From assembly GCA_051294375.1 (NCBI GenBank), contig CM119268.1, positions 21,173,020 to 21,237,019 of the forward strand: 64,000 nt of DNA, read 5' to 3'. The stretch is from Paraspadella gotoi (taxonomy: Eukaryota; Chaetognatha). Shown one piece after another: positions 1-12,313 of this stretch. The notes below the pieces were generated by a model. That model was not told where the DNA came from. It did not search any database and worked only from the letters and a program-made list of their open reading frames with translations. Numbering within the stretch: position 1 is the stretch's first letter; the number at the start of each line of letters is the position of its first letter. A program made the position numbers and the translations under genes.

Positions 1-84
1 TTGACGATGTTCTCTTCCGTTTATTTGTAATCTCCTTTCTCTCTCTCTCTCTCTCTCTCNNNNNNNNNNNNNNNNNNNNNNNNN

Positions 85-272
85 AAAAAGAGAGAGATCC
101 ACGCGTTTAAAGTAGGACCGACAAAAAACGATGAATGAGATTGAGAAGTGCAAAAAAAAGGAAAAAAATAATTAAAAGAAGAAAAAATGAATCACTGTAA
201 AACTCTAAACTTACTTTCCTTCTTCTTCACCTTCGTATCATCTTCCTTACTTTTTATCTAAACTTTTCTTCA
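85..272 (+). repeat. Repeat unit S, first copy
   Basis: This 188-bp segment recurs in the same orientation at 11203-11391, almost base for base, and in an insertion-rich form at about 14347-14538. It starts just after a 25-N gap inside a CT microsatellite with an AAAAAGAGAGAGATCC start and ends at the TTTTCTTCATT that precedes unit T. No coding potential is apparent. The direct S copies bracket palindrome A, which makes S a candidate recombination or assembly joint. Confidence 0.8.
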
Positions 273-400
273 TTTTTTTAGAATTCGAAAATATCGATCG
301 ATGCCAATTAAAAAGTCAACAGAAATCTCGTTGTCGCAAAAGGGATGGGATGAGAGGGGGAGAGAGATTGCCGAGAACAGATCGAAGACAAAAAACAGCG

Positions 401-471
<71 letters not shown>
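401..471. repeat. (GA)n microsatellite
   Basis: About 35 GA units. The mirrored copy in the right arm of palindrome A is the CT tract at about 10674-10757. Arg-Glu or Ser-Leu open frames through it are artefacts of the dinucleotide. Confidence 0.95.
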
Positions 472-474
<3 letters not shown>

Positions 475-869
475 AAAGGCGTCAAAAATAACGAAAAAAA
501 GGTTCTAAAAGCAAACAATCCAAGCATAAAAAGAAAGAAAAAATCCGCATTGGTTAGGGACGCGGAAAAGCGCTGATAAATGAAATTCGAATAACGAGTG
601 AGTGTGGCGAGTGCGAAAGACAGACAGAGACGAGAGACATACAGAAAGGAGAGATGGAATTTTTGAATGAAATAGCGCGGCGCAAAGCAGTCTCTCTATT
701 TTTTTATACTGTCTGATTTTCATTCGTTGTTGTTGAATGAGTTTTTTCAATTTTATTTCCCTCTTTCTTTTTAACATTTTTAAATTTTTAATTTTAGTTA
801 TTTTCTTAAAATCTGTTTTCTCCCTTCCTGTTTTTCACTTTTTATACCCTTTTCTTCTTCTCTCCTCTT

Positions 870-902
<33 letters not shown>

Positions 903-1540
903 GCTCTCCTCTCTCCTCTCCTCTCTCTCCTTTCTCTCTTTGTATTTGCCTATTTTCTCGCCTTTTCTCTTTTTTCATATTTTCTCTCGTTCATCTCATC
1001 TTCATTCGAACGAACGAAATCGAATTGAAATGTCACATGACTAACGCATCAGGGCATTAAATTATTTCAAAAGGGTAGTCGCGGCAAAGTATCTCTCTCT
1101 TTATCTGTGTCATTAAATCTTTCTTTTTATTCATTTTAACCATTTTCAATAATTTTTTAATTTATCATTTTAATACAATTCCTGGCATCGTTTCAAGAAT
1201 GGATGGTCTCAATGGTCTTTGTTCCATTGAAGTTTAAACAGGGGACGCAGTAATCATTCATAAACGTTCTTTATTTTGCGATCAATAAGGCAATGTTTTG
1301 TATTTAGTAAAATATTACCAATTTTTTTAACATTTAAAAAACTTTTAATGCTCTTCAATGTCTATCCATGTCACTCAAAACCGAAGTCAATAACAAGCCT
1401 ACCACTAAATTTTAAACCCTATAACCCAACTTGTAAAAACTCTTGACTTTCTAGCTCCACTAATAAAAAAACCACTGTTATTCTTATCTCATTGTGTTTT
1501 TGTGCAGAAGCAATCAAAAAGCTTTTCCATTTTTCCTTTC

Positions 1541-1541
1541 T

Positions 1542-1623
<82 letters not shown>
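1541..1623. repeat. (CT)n microsatellite
   Basis: Interrupted CT array. Its counterpart is the uninterrupted GA array at about 9585-9653, and the third, degraded copy is the mixed CT tract at about 15950-16145. Confidence 0.93.
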
Positions 1624-1626
<3 letters not shown>

Positions 1627-2487
1627 CTTTCGCGAGCACACCCGTCATGTTTGAGAAGCATGTCGGACTCGTATTTCGTTTTATCCTCCGTCGTTCGACC
1701 GATCTGAGCGGAAAGGGCGCGGGTCCAACGTGGCCCAGGTTTTTAGCTCGTAAGATGATGGACCGCGTTGGCAGGCGTTCGAATCTGTGAAAACGTTAAA
1801 ATATTTTCATTTCGTATTGGACGATGATAATTGCAAATTCGCTCGGTTTCTTTCCATTTTCTTTGAAATATTCCTTTAATTTCTTTAAAAATGTATTGTT
1901 GTGTCAAATCTTTCTTTCCGTTTTAAATAAAATTTAAATGATAAAATCGTTTAATTATTTGCTAACTAATCTTTCCCGATATTTAAAAACCAAAACAAAT
2001 TACATGTAAAAATTCCCAATTTAGTTTTACACTTCTTCGTTAAAAATATTGAGAGACCAAAAAACAACCAGCGAGAAACGCTAAAACTCAAGGCAAAACG
2101 AAACCTGACAACGACCGACAACGACGACAACGGGACGACGACAAACGCATTGTCGAACGATAAAGAAAACAGTCTTGGTCACAGAACCAAAAATAATCCC
2201 AACCTTCTCGTTTTGCTATCTTTTATTCGCAGAAGCAATGAAAAAAAGGCAAAATAACAACAGGAAAACAGAAAAAATAAAGGAAAAAGAAAAAAAATAG
2301 AAAAAAGTTATTGAAACCCTTAAGTTATCGCTGAAGCTTCTGCCAACATCTTTCTTTTTGCCGCAAATTCTGACAGAATCAATGGCGCAATTGCAGTTCA
2401 AGTGTTAGAAATTGATTCAACGAAAAAAGTCATTTCTTATTAAATTGCAAAAAATCGTTTAGACTTGGCAAATAATATTAGCTCTTA

Positions 2488-2968
2488 TTCTTCCCAGAAC
2501 GCCCCATTTCATCTTTAAAATAATTTATTTTTTAGTTTAAAAGATTGAGTTTGGAAGTTAGGCACGTTAGGGATTAGGTTAGTGATTATGGTTAGGGATT
2601 AGGTTAGTGATTAAGGTTAGGGAAGTATGATTTAAGGTTAGATTGTCCATGATTAAGGTTAGGGATTAGGTTAGTGATTAAGGTTAGGGTTGGTTATATT
2701 AAGGTTGAATAGTAGTAATTAAGGTTAGCGGGAATTAGGTTCAGTGATTAAGGTTTAGAGATTTGGTTAGTTGATTGTTAAAGGTTAAGGTTAAAAAGTA
2801 AAGGTTAATGCTTAAAAACTATGGTCATCAGGCGTTTTAAGTCTAGATTAGGCTTAGGAATTTAAGCTTAGCAGAATTAGGTCATAAGCTTTGATACATA
2901 TATTTTAAGGTAAAATATTTAAAGTTAAAAATTGCACATAAAAAAAAAATAAGGCACTCTGGGCAAAA
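2488..2968 (-). mobile_element. TIR element with telomere-like core, copy in left arm
   Basis: Begins TTCTTCCCAGAACGCC and ends GGCACTCTGGGCAAAA, which are inverted relatives of about 15 bp. The interior is a degenerate 25-bp satellite of GGTTAGGGATTAGG type. It has no coding capacity, so it would be a non-autonomous (MITE-like) element. This copy is the mirror partner of 8319-8784. I cannot identify a target-site duplication. Confidence 0.55.
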
Positions 2969-3564
2969 AGAGCAGCCGAAATATCTAATACTGTTTCAGC
3001 TTTTGATAATCATAGCGTCACACGCTTCGCTGGGTCCTTTGCGAAAACTCGAAGCAAAAAAAGAGAACCGATTCCCATCTTGAGGTTGAGCGAAGTAAGT
3101 CAAAGCGGAAAGAGAAAAGGTAGAATAAAAACAATGGAACGAGCAGCCTAATAATGTAAAAATTGTCTAAAATAAGAAACTGCGGAAGAAAGAGGAAAAC
3201 GACAACGTACAACTATTTCTTTTTCCTCTACTTCGATTAACTTCAAAAGGAGGAAGAGAAAGAGAAAGAGAGAGAAAAAGCGATAGGAAGAAGGGGACAA
3301 TGGATAAAGCAATAAAAGAAAGTTTTCCATCATTTCTAATATTTACTAAATAAAAAAAAACTATTTTATTCTGGGATGTCTCTTTTTTAAACGTCCACGC
3401 ACTTCAATAGTGTACTTTATGTTTGTCCCCGTCTCATGTCTCTGTCTCTGCTCTCTCTCTCTCTCGTCCCTTCCCTTTCTACATCTCAATTGCCCTTGAA
3501 AACAACTTTTTCCATTTTCTTTATAAATGATAAGAATCGAATATTAATGTTGTTCTATGAGTTT

Positions 3565-3685
3565 TTAAAATAAAAAATAATCAATTAATAAATAATATAA
3601 TAATAAATAATAACTATAATAATAAATAATATATAATAATAATAATATAATAAAAATAATAATAATAACAACAATAATAATGTTC
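3565..3685. repeat. (TAA)n-rich microsatellite
   Basis: Interrupted TAA/AATAAT array. The right-arm partner at about 7636-7757 is a cleaner (TTA)n array of about 40 units. Confidence 0.9.
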
Positions 3686-3879
3686 TTATTTAATGATTAA
3701 GCAAATCCTCCATTTTTTTTCAATTTTCTACATTTTTTTCTAAAATCTTTTACTTTTACATCTATATCATATATATCCTATACCTTAATAAAAAATTTCT
3801 CTCGCGTTCCTTGTTTAGGCTTTCCTATTTTGAATTCTTTTATTTTTAAAGTTTTTAAATGTTCTCATTCTTTCTTTAA

Positions 3880-4140
3880 ATCTCGCCTCTTTCTTGTAAA
3901 TCTCCTCTTTCTTTTAAAATCTGCCTTTTTCTTTAAATCTCCTCTTCTTTAAATCTCCTCTTTCTTTAAATCTCCTCTTTCTGTTAAATCTCCTCTCTTC
4001 TTTAAATCTCCGTCTTTCTTTAACAATCCCTCTTTCTTTAATCTCCTCTTTCTTTACAATCTCCTCTTTCTTTTAAATTTCTCATCTTTCTTTAAATCTC
4101 CTCTTCTTTTAAATCTACCTCTTTCTTTCATTTTTTCTCA
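3880..4140. repeat. 17-bp pyrimidine-rich tandem array
   Basis: The unit is TCTTTAAATCTCCTCTT, repeated about 14 times with indels. The mirrored array at 7212-7490 (GAAAGAGGAGATTTAAA) contains a 178-base gap, so its true length is unknown. Confidence 0.85.
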
Positions 4141-5028
4141 TTTGTTTCACAAAAATGAAACCTTTGTTTCGGGGCTTGCAGGATAATTATAGCGTCGAAA
4201 AACACAAATAAAATTCGATTTGGAAATAAACAGAATCAGAAAAATAGAAAGCAACTTTAGAATTCAAAGTTTTTATTAAAATTTAATTATTTTCTTAGTT
4301 TTTAGGCACTAGTAAAATAGCCATCTAGAATGTTGCTCTCGAGTTTAAAAAATCGTTATTTCAGACTACAACAATAATAATTAAAACGTTTAGACGGTAT
4401 AATTATTTCAACGTACGCAGATATGTTTTACTCTTATCTTAGGAAATTAAAGAAACTACATTATATTTGCAGTAATATTTGTTTGAAAAAAGTATTTACA
4501 TACAAAGGCATCAAATAAATATTTTAACATCTCTCAAGCTTATTATATTTCACCCTAACGTGAAACAAGTAAATAGCATATACATATAAATACGTATTTA
4601 CAAATAAAAAATATTTTTTTTTTGGGGAGATAGAAAGTAGAGAAAATATTAAGAATGAAATTTAAGCTGAATTAAAAACAAGTGAAATTAATGAAGAAAA
4701 AAAACAGACAAACACATACAAAACCACAAATGAGAGAAAAAGGAGTGACATTTGGTTTTATGTCATGTCATCTCATCTCAGTGAACAATGTCAGATCACC
4801 GAAAACGACGATTCACTGAAACCTATTTCCTCCTTTATGAGGTTCTTACGCGTCACGCACTTGGACGACGACTACGACGACAACGACGACAACAACAACA
4901 ACAACGAGGTGAGGGAGAAATAAAATCCTTTTTTCCCGCATTTCTTCCCCTCTGCCTTGCAGTAATAAATCCTCTTCTTTTCCTTTTTTTTCTTTTTCTA
5001 AACTGGTTTGTTTGTTTATGTTATCTTT

Positions 5029-5081
5029 CTTTCTTTCTTTCTTTTCTTTTTTTCTTTTCTTTCTTTTCTTTCTTTTTTTTC

Positions 5082-5131
<50 letters not shown>
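5029..5131. repeat. (TTTC)n microsatellite in palindrome A
   Basis: Tetranucleotide TTTC array; the mirrored (GAAA)n at about 6279-6355 is purer. Just upstream, 4868-4905 holds a short GAC/AAC trinucleotide run, mirrored at about 6475-6515. Confidence 0.92.
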
Positions 5132-5133
<2 letters not shown>

Positions 5134-5648
5134 TTTACTGGCCTTCTTTCTCTCTTTGTCCTGTCTCGTTTTCTGTCAATTTTTCTTTATTACTTAGCGA
5201 CTCGCTCTCTCTCTCTCTCCTCTTTCCCAGCAAGCAAAACAAAATTGCCACCTGTGACCCGTAGGAATGGAAAAACGAATAAAGTCCCGTCGCTTCTGTA
5301 GAAGAGAAAAAAAATGGATGATTTATTTGGAGAAAAAAATAGTACTAAGAGAAAGAGGAATCTTTTATTATTACCAAATTGTTTTAGTTACAATTCTAGT
5401 TAATAAACAATAAATTGAATAAGGATTTAGTAAAGGAACCTTTTTTTTGCCGTTAGCTGCCTGGTGAAGAGAAATAAGTAATTGTAAAATTGAAGAAATT
5501 ATGTAGATACAATATAAGGTAACATAGTAAGTACCACTAAATAATATATTTGGAAACTCAAATAGCTACTATATTTTATGAAAATAACAACTAAGTCATT
5601 GACGGATAATTAAATTCGGTGACTTGACGGAATGACAAAAGAAACGAG

Positions 5649-5650
<2 letters not shown>

Positions 5651-5731
<81 letters not shown>

Positions 5732-5757
5732 CATCTCTCTCTCTCTCTCTCTCTCCC
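5651..5757. repeat. GA-to-CT hinge of palindrome A
   Basis: About 80 bases of (GA)n switch at GACATCTCT (about 5728-5736) to about 22 bases of (CT)n. Outside this, the flanks GAAACGAGGGG and CCCCTCGTTTC pair as exact reverse complements. There is no single-copy spacer, so the strand could fold into a hairpin of more than 5 kb. The unequal tract lengths show that the hinge is not a perfect mirror. Confidence 0.85.
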
Positions 5758-6275
5758 CTCGTTTCTTTTGTCATTCCGTCAAGTCACCGAATTTAATTAT
5801 CCGTCAATGACTTAGTTGTTATTTTCATAAAATATAGTAGCTATTTGAGTTTCCAAATATATTATTTAGTGGTACTTACTATGTTACCTTATATTGTATC
5901 TACATAATTTCTTCAATTTTACAATTACTTATTTCTCTTCACCAGGCAGCTAACGGCAAAAAAAAGGTTCCTTCTACTAAATCCTTATTCAAGTTATATT
6001 GTTTATTAACTAGAATTGTAACTAAACAATTTGGTAATAAATAAAAGATTCCTCTTTCTCTTAGTACTATTTTTTCTCCAAATAAATCATCCATTTTTTT
6101 CTCTCTTCTACAGAAGCGACGGGACTTTATTCGTTTTCCATTCCTAGGGTCACAGGTGGCAATTTTGTTTTGCTTGCTGGGAAAGAGAGGGAGAGAGAGA
6201 GAGCGAGTCGCTAAGTAATAAAGAAAAATTGACAGAAAACGAGACAGGGACAAAGAGAGAAAGAAGGCCAGTAAA

Positions 6276-6355
<80 letters not shown>

Positions 6356-7672
6356 ATAACATAAACAAACAAACCAGTTTAGAAAAAGAAAAAAAAGGAA
6401 AAGAAGAGGATTTATTACTGCAAGGCAGAGGGGAAGAAATGCGGGAAAAAAGGATTTTATTTCTCCCTCACCTCGTTGTTGTTGTTGTTGTCGTCGTTGT
6501 CGTCGTAGTCGTCGTCCAAGTCGTGACGCGTAAGAACCTCATAAAGGAGGAAATAGGTTTCAGTGAATCGTCGTTTCGGTGATCTGACATTGTTCACTGA
6601 GATGAGATGACATGACATAAAACCCAAATGTCACTCCTTTTTCTCTCATTTGTGCGTTTGTATGTGTTTGTCTGTTTTTTTTTCTTCATTAATTTCACTT
6701 GTTTTTAATCAGCTTAAGATTTCATTCTTAATATTTTCTCTACTTTCTATCTCCCCAAAAAAAAAATATTTTTTATTTGTAAATACGTATTTATATGTAT
6801 ATGTATTTACTTGTTTCACCGTTAGGGTGAAATATAATAAGCTTGAGAGATGTTAAAATATTTATTTGATGCCTTTGTATGTAAATACTTTTTTAAACAA
6901 ATATTACTGCAAATATAATGTAGTTTCTTTAATTTCCTAAGAATAAGAGTAAAACATATCTGGTACTTGATAATTATACCTCTAAACGTTTAATTATTAT
7001 TGTTGTATCTGAAATAACATTTTTTAACTCGAGAGCACCATTCTAATGGCTATTTTACTAGTCTAAAAACTAAGAAAATAATTAAATTTTAATAAAAACT
7101 TTGAATTCTAAAGTTGCTTTCTATTTTCTGATTTTTTATTTCAAATCAATTTTATTTGTGTTTTCGACGTAATATTATCTGAAGCCAAAAAGGTTTCATT
7201 TTTGTGAAACAAATGAGAAAAAAATGAAAGAAAGAGGAGATTTAAAGAAAGAGGAGATTTAAAGAANNNNNNNNNNNNNNNNNNNNNNNNNNNNNNNNNN
7301 NNNNNNNNNNNNNNNNNNNNNNNNNNNNNNNNNNNNNNNNNNNNNNNNNNNNNNNNNNNNNNNNNNNNNNNNNNNNNNNNNNNNNNNNNNNNNNNNNNNN
7401 NNNNNNNNNNNNNNNNNNNNNNNNNNNNNNNNNNNNNNNNNNNNTTTAAAGAAAGAGGAGATTTAAAGAAAGATGAGATTTAAAAATTTAAAAATAAAAG
7501 AATTCAAAAATAGAAAGCCTAAAAAGGACGCGAGAAGAAATTTTATTAAGGTATAGATATATATATATAGATTTAAAAAGTAAAAGATTTTAGAAAAAAA
7601 TGTAGAAAATTAAAAAAAATGGAGGATTTCTTATCATTAATAAAACAATTATTATTGTTGTTATTATTATTA

Positions 7673-7758
<86 letters not shown>

Positions 7759-7860
7759 TTATTTTTAAAAACTCATAGACACATTAATATTATTCTTATC
7801 ATTTATAAAAAATGGAAAAAGGTTTTTCAAGGGCAATTGAGAATGTAGAAAGGGAAGGAC

Positions 7861-7892
<32 letters not shown>

Positions 7893-8318
7893 CGGGGACA
7901 AACATAAAGTACCTATTGAAGCGTGGACGTTTAAAAAAAGACACCCAGAATAAAATAGTTTTTTTTTTATTTAGTAAAATTAGAAATGAATGAAAACTTT
8001 TTTTATTCTTTATCCGATTGTCCCCTTTTCTATCCTTTTTCTCTCTCTTTCTCTTTCTCTTCCTCCTTTTGAAGTTAATCGAAGTAGAGGAAAGAAATAG
8101 TTACGTGTCGTTTTCCTCTTTTCCCAGTTTCTATTTTACAATTTTTTACATTATTAGCTCTCGTTCCATTGTTTTATTCTACCTTTTCTTTCCGACTTTG
8201 ACTTACTTCGCTCACTCAAATGGAATCGTTCTCTTTTTTTCTTCGATTTTCCAAAGACCCAGCGAAGCGGTGACCATGATTATCAAAAGCTGAAACAGTA
8301 TTAGATATTTCGGCTCTC

Positions 8319-8784
8319 TTTTCCCAGAGTGCCTTATTTTTTTTATTCAATTTTAACTTTAATATTTTACCTAAATATATTATCAAGCTTATGACCTAAT
8401 TCCTAAGCTTAATTCCTAAGCCTAATCTAACTTTAAACCCTGATCCATAATTTTTAACATTAACCTTTAACTTTTAACCTTAACCTTTAACAATCACTAA
8501 CCAAATCTCTAACCTTAATCACTAACCTAATCCCTAACCTTAATTACTAAACTAATTCCTAACCTTAATCACTAACCTAATCCCTAACCTTAATCACTAA
8601 CCTAATCCCTAACCTTAATCACTAACCTAATCCCTAACCTTAATCACTAACCTAATCCCTAACCTTAATCACTAACCTAATCCCTAACCTTAATCACTAA
8701 CCTAATCCCTAACCCTAACTTCCAACTCAATCTTTAACTAAAAAATAAATTATTTTAAAGATGAAATGGGGCGTTCTGGGAAAA
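8319..8784 (+). mobile_element. TIR element with telomere-like core, best copy
   Basis: A 466-bp element. The left end TTTTCCCAGAGTGCC and the right end GGCGTTCTGGGAAAA are inverted repeats differing at two positions. Between them lies a clean tandem of a 25-bp unit (CCCTAACCTTAATCACTAAC plus CTAAT), flanked by AT-rich sequence. It has no open frame of note. Short TIRs around an internal tandem core are known for several invertebrate non-autonomous families (for example pearl elements of bivalves), but I do not assign it to one. A diverged, unlinked copy at 61696-61910 argues that it is a real dispersed family. Confidence 0.6.
8500..8722 (+). repeat. 25-bp telomere-like tandem satellite
   Basis: The unit alternates ...CTAACCTTAATCACTAACCTAATCC..., and from about 8567 it runs regularly for roughly six copies. 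Each unit contains CCCTAA-type hexamers, but the array is not a (TTAGGG)n telomere. The mirrored, error-rich versions lie at about 2550-2760 and 16998-17095. Confidence 0.85.
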
Positions 8785-9582
8785 TAAGGCTAATATTATT
8801 TGCCAAGTCTAAACATTTTTTGCAATTTAATAAAATGACTTTTTTCGTTGATAATTTCTAACACTTGAACTGCAATTGCGCCATTGATTCGTCAGAATTT
8901 GCAAAAAGAAAGATGTTGGCAGAAGCTTCAGCGATAACTTAAGGTTTTCAAATAACTTTTTCTATTTTTTTTCTTTTTCCTTTATTTTTTCGTTTTCCTT
9001 TGTTTTTCCTTTTTTTCATTGCTTCTCAATAAAAGAACAAAAACGAGAAGTTGGGATTATTTTTGGTTCTGTGACCAAACGTGTTTTCTTTATCGTTCGA
9101 CATCGTTGTCGTCGTCGTTGTCGTCGTTGTCGTCGTTGTCGTCGTTGCCTTGAGTTTAGGTTTTCTGGTTGTTTTTGGTCTTCAATATTTTTAAACGAAG
9201 AAAGTTAAAATAAATTGGGAATTTTTAATGTAATTGTTTTGGTTTTTAAATCGGGAAAGATTATTACAAAATTAAACGATTTTATCATTTAAATTTTATT
9301 TAAACGAAAGGAAAGATTTGACACAACAATACATTTTTAAAGAAATTAAAGGAATATTTCAAAGAAAAATGAAAGAAACCGAATTTCAATTATCATCGTC
9401 AATACGAAATGAAAATATTTAACGTTTTACAGATTCGAACGCCTGCAACGGCGTCCATGATCTTACGACTAAAAACCTGGGCCACGTTGACCCGCCCTTT
9501 CCGCTCGATCGGTCGAAACGACGGAGGAAAAACGAAAATACGATCCGACATGTTCTCAAAACATGACGGGTGTGCTCGCGAA

Positions 9583-9662
<80 letters not shown>

Positions 9663-10258
9663 TGAAAAGCTTTTTTGATTGCTTCTGCACAAAAACACAA
9701 TGAGATAAGAATAACAGTGGTTTTTTTATTAGTGGACTAGAAAGTCAAGAGGTTTTTAAAGTTGGGTTATAGGTTAAAATTTAGTGTCAGGCTTTTTATT
9801 GACTTCGGGTTTTGAGTGACATGGATAGACATTGAAGAGCATTAAAGTTTTTTAAATGTTTAAAAATTGGTATATTTTACTAAATAAAAACATTGCTTAT
9901 TGACCGCAAATAAAAGAACGTTTATTGAATGATTACTGCGTCCCTTTTACTTCAATGGAACAAAACCATTGAGACCATCAATTTTGAAACGATGCCAGGA
10001 ATTGTATTAAAATGATAAAATTAAAAAATTATGAAAAATGGTTAAAATGAATAAAAAAAAGATTTAATGACACAGATAAAGAGAGAGATACTTTCCGACT
10101 GACCCTTTTGAAATAATTTATGCCCTGATCGTAGTCATTGACATTTCAATCGATTTCGTTCGTTCGAATGAAGATGAGATGAACGAGAGAAAATATGAAA
10201 AAGAGAAAAAGGGAGAAAATAGGAAATAAAGAGAGAAAGAGAGAAAGAGAGAGAGAGC

Positions 10259-10300
<42 letters not shown>

Positions 10301-10671
10301 AGGTAAATAAAAAAGTGAAAAACAGGAAGGGAGAAACAGATTTTAAGAAAAATAACTAAAAAATTAAAAATTTAAAAATGTTAAAAAGAAAGAGGGAATA
10401 AAATTGGAAAAAACTCATTCAAAACAACGAATGAAAATCAAAGTAGAAAAAAATAGAGAGACTGCTTTCGCTATTTCATTCAAAAATCCATCTCTCCTTT
10501 CTGTATGTCTCTCTCTCTGTCTGTCTTTCGCACTCGCACACACTCACTCTTATTCGAATTTCATTTATCAGCGCTTTTCCGCGTCCCTAACCAATGCGGA
10601 TTTTTTTCTTTCTTTTTTTATGCTTGGATTGTTTGCTTTTAGAACCTTTTTTTCGTATTTTTGACGCCTTT

Positions 10672-10763
<92 letters not shown>

Positions 10764-11202
10764 CGCTGTTTTTTGTCTTCGACTGTTCTCGGCAATCTCT
10801 CTCCCCCTCTCATCCATCCCTTTTGCCGACAACGAGATTTCTGTTGACTTTTTAATTGGCATCGATCGATATTTTCGAATTCTAAAAAANNNNNNNNNNN
10901 NNNNNNNNNNNNNNNNNNNNNNNNNNNNNNNNNNNNNNNNNNNNNNNNNNNNNNNNNNNNNNNNNNNNNNNNNNNNNNNNNNNNNNNNNNNNNNNNNNNN
11001 NNNNNNNNNNNNNNNNNNNNNNNNNNNNNNNNNNNNNNNNNNNNNNNNNNNNNNNNNNNNNNNNNNNNNNNNNNNNNNNNNNNNNNNNNNNNNNNNNNNN
11101 NNNNNNNNNNNNNNNNNNNNNNNNNNNNNNNNNNNNNNNNNNNNNNNNNNNNNNNNNNNNNNNNNNNNNNNNNNNNNNNNNNNNNNNNNNNNNNNNNNNN
11201 NA

Positions 11203-11391
11203 AAAAGAGAGAGATCCACGCGTTTAAAGTAGGACCGACAAAAACGATGAATGAGATTGAGAAGTGCAAAAAAAAGGAAAAAAATAATTAAAAGAAGAAA
11301 AATGAAATCACTGTTAAAAACTCTAACTTACTTTCCTTCTTCTTCACCTTCGTATCATCTTCCTTACTTTTTATCTAAACTTTTCTTCATT
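11203..11391 (+). repeat. Repeat unit S, second copy
   Basis: Nearly identical to 85-272, starting with the same AAAAAGAGAGAGATCC. Here S is followed by palindrome B (CCCTCTCAACTATAATG...) rather than by unit T. Two different sequences following the same S end therefore mark a repeat boundary or a chimeric join. Confidence 0.85.
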
Positions 11392-12288
11392 CCCTCTCAA
11401 CTATAATGAAAGGAACGAACGTTTGTTGTGACAGTATTTGTTCGTATTGTAGTTTGATCTACTTTTTACGTTATAAAATTACAATAAATAAATAATCAGT
11501 GGCTGCGCCAATACATGTAAATCACTTTCAAGGGCTTAAACTGAACTGTTACTGTGGCACTAATATCATTTTATAAATCAAAACAATATTATTTTTGTTT
11601 TGAAGTATGATATATGATTAACATGCATTTATAAAAATATAGAATAAGAAATAGAATAAAATCGAATAGAATAAGAAAAAAATACTTGTTAAAAAATATC
11701 AAAGAAATATATTTTTAATATAAGATAATAAAGATTTAAAAAAATTATTTGCTATATTTTTAAAGAGCAGGTGCAAGTAAAGATCTAGTGGATGTAGCTA
11801 AAATTTATTTTAAATGTTCCTTTGCCTTAAAAAAAGCTTCCTTCTTTGTAGAGCCCTCTAGTAAAATATAGTAAAAATATATAAAACAATTTTAATGAGA
11901 CTGTTCTTTTGCTTCAGAAAAAAATATTAAAAACTCTGGTGNNNNNNNNNNNNNNNNNNNNNNNNNNNNNNNNNNNNNNNNNNNNNNNNNNNNNNNNNNN
12001 NNNNNNNNNNNNNNNNNNNNNNNNNNNNNNNNNNNNNNNNNNNNNNNNNNNNNNNNNNNNNNNNNNNNNNNNNNNNNNNNNNNNNNNNNNNNNNNNNNNN
12101 NNNNNNNNNNNNNNNNNAATGCTCCTTTGTTTGTACAGCCATCTGGTTTATTAAGACAAAAACATATAAAAAATTGCTATTTTGTATAAAGCAATGCAAG
12201 TGAAGATCTGGTGTGGGCAGACAGAAGAGCACATTTCTATAGAAAGTAAAAGGAAAATGCTCATAGTAGAGAAAGTAAGAGACAAATC
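11392..12288 (+). repeat. Left arm of palindrome B
   Basis: Pairs inversely with 13231-14012. Anchors are GAAAGGAACGAACG near 11410 with CGTTCGTTTCCTTTC near 13990, GTCATTAACAAC-like AT-rich flanks, and GAAAGTAAAAGG near 12243 with CCTTTTACTTTC near 13272. A 176-base gap at 11942-12117 has no counterpart of equal length in the right arm, where the sequence runs through with about 80 bases. No coding sequence is recognised. Confidence 0.85.
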
Positions 12289-12313
12289 NNNNNNNNNNNN
12301 NNNNNNNNNNNNN

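Larger units (their letters stand above)
273..5733 (+). repeat. Left arm of giant palindrome A (unit T)
   Basis: The segment from the GAATTCGAAAATATCGATCG near 281 to the GA tract at 5651-5733 reappears reverse-complemented at 5734-10889. Anchor pairs include 4788 with about 6590, the telomere-like block at 2550 with that at 8700, and the (TAA)n at 3565 with the (TTA)n at 7760. The left arm has many one-base insertions and deletions relative to the right arm. It contains microsatellites, the TIR element at 2488-2968 and a 17-bp tandem array. I see no convincing gene in it; open frames are low-complexity or frameshifted between arms. Confidence 0.88.
5734..10889 (-). repeat. Right arm of giant palindrome A
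   Basis: Reverse complement of 273-5733. It begins at the CT side of the hinge and ends at TTTCGAATTCTAAAAAA, exactly at the S/T boundary, immediately before a 312-base gap. A 178-base gap at 7267-7444 falls in the 17-bp tandem array. Its tandem repeats (25-bp satellite, (TTA)n, TTTC) are more regular than those in the left arm, suggesting better-polished sequence. Confidence 0.88.

Noticed and set aside
2550-2760. Possible true telomere or chromosome end
   Set aside because: The repeat is a degenerate 25-bp unit inside a TIR element and lies internally with sequence on both sides; it is not (TTAGGG)n.
4788-5264. 158-codon frame starting MSDHRKRRFTETYFLLYEVL
   Set aside because: The first 45 codons look acceptable, but the rest is a TTTC-array translation. 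The mirror copy (about 6590 downwards) differs by indels, and no splice sites support an exon.
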